64,000 nucleotides of DNA from Sphagnum compactum (taxonomy: Eukaryota > Bryophyta > Sphagnopsida > Sphagnales): assembly GCA_965153455.1 (NCBI GenBank), contig OZ234501.1, positions 12,772,001-12,836,000 on the forward strand, given 5' to 3'. The position numbers and the translations under genes were made by a program. Of this stretch, positions 62,300 to 64,000 are shown piece after piece (the stretch's first letter is position 1; every line of letters starts with the position of its first letter). Under the pieces are notes generated by a model, which did no database searches, was not told where the DNA came from, and worked only from the letters and a program-made list of their open reading frames with translations.

Positions 62300-63400
62300 T
62301 CTAACAATGTTATCATCCACCTCTAAAAGCCCAATCTTACCCATACCATCTTCATTTTCTTTCATTAATGTTTACTCCATTTCCATGAACTCTTCCATGG
62401 ACATTGTATTTGCCTTAACAAAAAAGAGGTCTATTCTAGTTATTTTATGGAATAAAATAACTTTCAAAGCAAATATCATCTTCACTAGAGTTTTCAACTT
62501 TTGTGGACGTATGTCCATGTGCAAACAAGCTCTTTACCACTTTTCTTGGTCTATGTGATAGTCTTTTGCAAAATAGATTGACATTTTTTTGCTAGAGATT
62601 GATGTTAATCCAACACACACTTGGTGTCATCTGTTGCATATTGGAAACATTTGGACATTGCATGCCCCCAACAACTCCCTATGAATGGTGTTGTCAACCT
62701 TAATACCTCACAAGAAATAACAAAAATTAGGGCAATGTTCATAGTAATTAGATTGTTACCTTTAATTTTTACATATGCTAAGATTTTAACATTCAATCCA
62801 TATGTTGCTAATACCTCGTTCATTTGTATAGCTATGGTAGTCCTAGACGTGTTTGCAATCTCAAACAACCTAATTGTTACATGGCTGAGCTTTCAATTAT
62901 AATTCAAAAAATGAACAATCAAAACAAAAGTGTCCATTCCTCTTAACATTCAAAAATCAAAACTAATTGTGCAAATGTTGTGCAAGATTCAAGAATTTCA
63001 AAGATGAATATTTTCTTTAGTCTTTTCATCTAACCTTAGCAAAATGTCATTCATCAATTGACATTTTGATGGAAAGTTCACACATGGATTCTGCTTCAAA
63101 ATTAATCTTATAAGAAATGGTGACAAAAGACAAAATGACTAATATCTTAGCAATGAATAACACTAGATCTTCTTCAAATTGAATATGGTGGGGACCATTA
63201 TTATTGTAAGGAATGATACAACCAAAGAAAAATGGAATGTTGGATGGGGTGGGGCTAGACTTTTTTTTTGCTAATATTGCATCTCCTAATCTAACAAACT
63301 TTTCCTGTTCAATCCATTCAATCCAAATTTTATGGTGAGTCGTCTCCAAATGTTTTCGAAATGCTAAAATTTCATTGGCAAACTTGTAGTTGATGATGTC
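62300..63400 (-). pseudogene. hAT-family transposase relic
   Basis: The minus-strand frame at 63047-63349 contains IPYNNNGPHHIQFEEDLVLF and a following leucine-rich segment, typical of the N-terminal half of plant hAT transposases. The frame at 62605-62868 contains FEIANTSRTTIAIQMNEVL, then LAYVKIKGNNL and FIGSCWGHAMSKCFQYATDD, which parallels 20096-20335. Frames are broken between and after these pieces. No target duplication or terminal repeats were found. Confidence 0.75.
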
Positions 63401-64000
63401 CTTTTAAAATCTTACAAGTGTAACAACAGAATAACAAAAATACACATCTCAATTGCTTAGATTTAGGATAGGTTGAACTTATTTCTAAAGGAGTGACTAA
63501 AGCATTATTTGTTGCATAAAAAGCCCATGTTGTGGCATTGTGACTATTTAGCTTTCAGAAGTCTTTTTGTTTTGCCGATGTTGATTATACAACCTCATTA
63601 ATTGTAATTGTGATACACATTACATCTATACTAGTATTACAACTACCAGCACAACCAATAAAAGTTGATGCAAGGGCTAAACCATAAGAAAATTGGGTCA
63701 TTTGGTTAATCTCCTATTTCTACAAATTCAACATTAAGGTCAACCACAACATGAGCTTGGGGGATCATCAATGTTTCATTGTGCAAAAATCATCCATCTC
63801 TAAAAATCGATACACAAAGAACAAAAATGGCCAACACCAACCTTTGATAAGTAGAAACCCTTGATGCACAAACAAACTACAAACACAAAAAAAGGAAAAA
63901 AATATGTAGGATGATCAAGACATACTTCATAAAACATTGATGGTGGAGGCAAAAAAAAATTCTAGGGAAAATGAAGACAAACCTCATAAAACATTAATAG
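63400..64000. other. Window end, nothing supported
   Basis: AT-rich sequence with a short duplicated phrase near the end (ACCTCATAAAACATT and ACTTCATAAAACATT). No coding region seen. Confidence 0.5.

Overview
The window is nuclear DNA from a land plant. It has intron-rich genes with GT-AG junctions on both strands, plant-specific families (an AP2/ERF factor, a DOG1-domain protein, a chalcone isomerase-like protein), interstitial TTTAGGG-type telomere repeats, and AT-rich spacers with microsatellites and decayed DNA transposons. The proteins are diverged from the seed-plant members I know, which would fit a fern, lycophyte or bryophyte, but I cannot name the species. There are roughly five intact genes and one gene relic in 64 kb.

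Layout. 1-7 kb is gene-poor and holds a decayed hAT transposase (+). 7.2-12.9 kb is a DOG1-domain gene (+): promoter with a G-box and a TGACGTCA site, a spliced leader rich in upstream ORFs, and a coding region of 277 aa. 13.4-15.0 kb is a chalcone isomerase-like gene (CHIL, -), convergent with the DOG1 gene. 15.6-22.9 kb holds a MITE, minisatellites, microsatellites and a second hAT relic (-). 22.9-24.8 kb is an intronless ERF gene (-). It is preceded at 25.1-26.2 kb by a 13-unit array in which pyrimidine (CT/GA) tracts alternate with a core of about 48 bp carrying two nested dyads. 26.3-45 kb has no intact gene; it contains MITEs, tandem arrays and a pogo-type DDE transposase relic (-). 45.1-47.75 kb is a degenerate DEAD-box helicase-like sequence (-) with broken frames, next to a 3-copy tandem repeat. 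50.2-52.8 kb is a HERPUD-like membrane protein gene (+, at least eight coding exons) with a possible poison exon. 54.8-55.2 kb is a 39-bp minisatellite. 56.0-58.8 kb is an eight-exon gene (-) for an unrecognised 451-aa protein with a coiled-coil-like segment and an acidic tail. 59-64 kb holds repeats and a third hAT relic (-).

The genes do not form a pathway or cluster. CHIL belongs to flavonoid metabolism, the ERF and DOG1 proteins are probably regulatory, and the HERPUD-like protein probably acts at the ER membrane. The most unusual non-coding feature is the array upstream of the ERF gene. Two MITE families, one of them locally amplified as an array, and a dispersed repeat marked by TAGCCAAATTTG recur across the window. 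Exon boundaries were worked out by hand from splice consensus and reading-frame continuity, and need transcript support.
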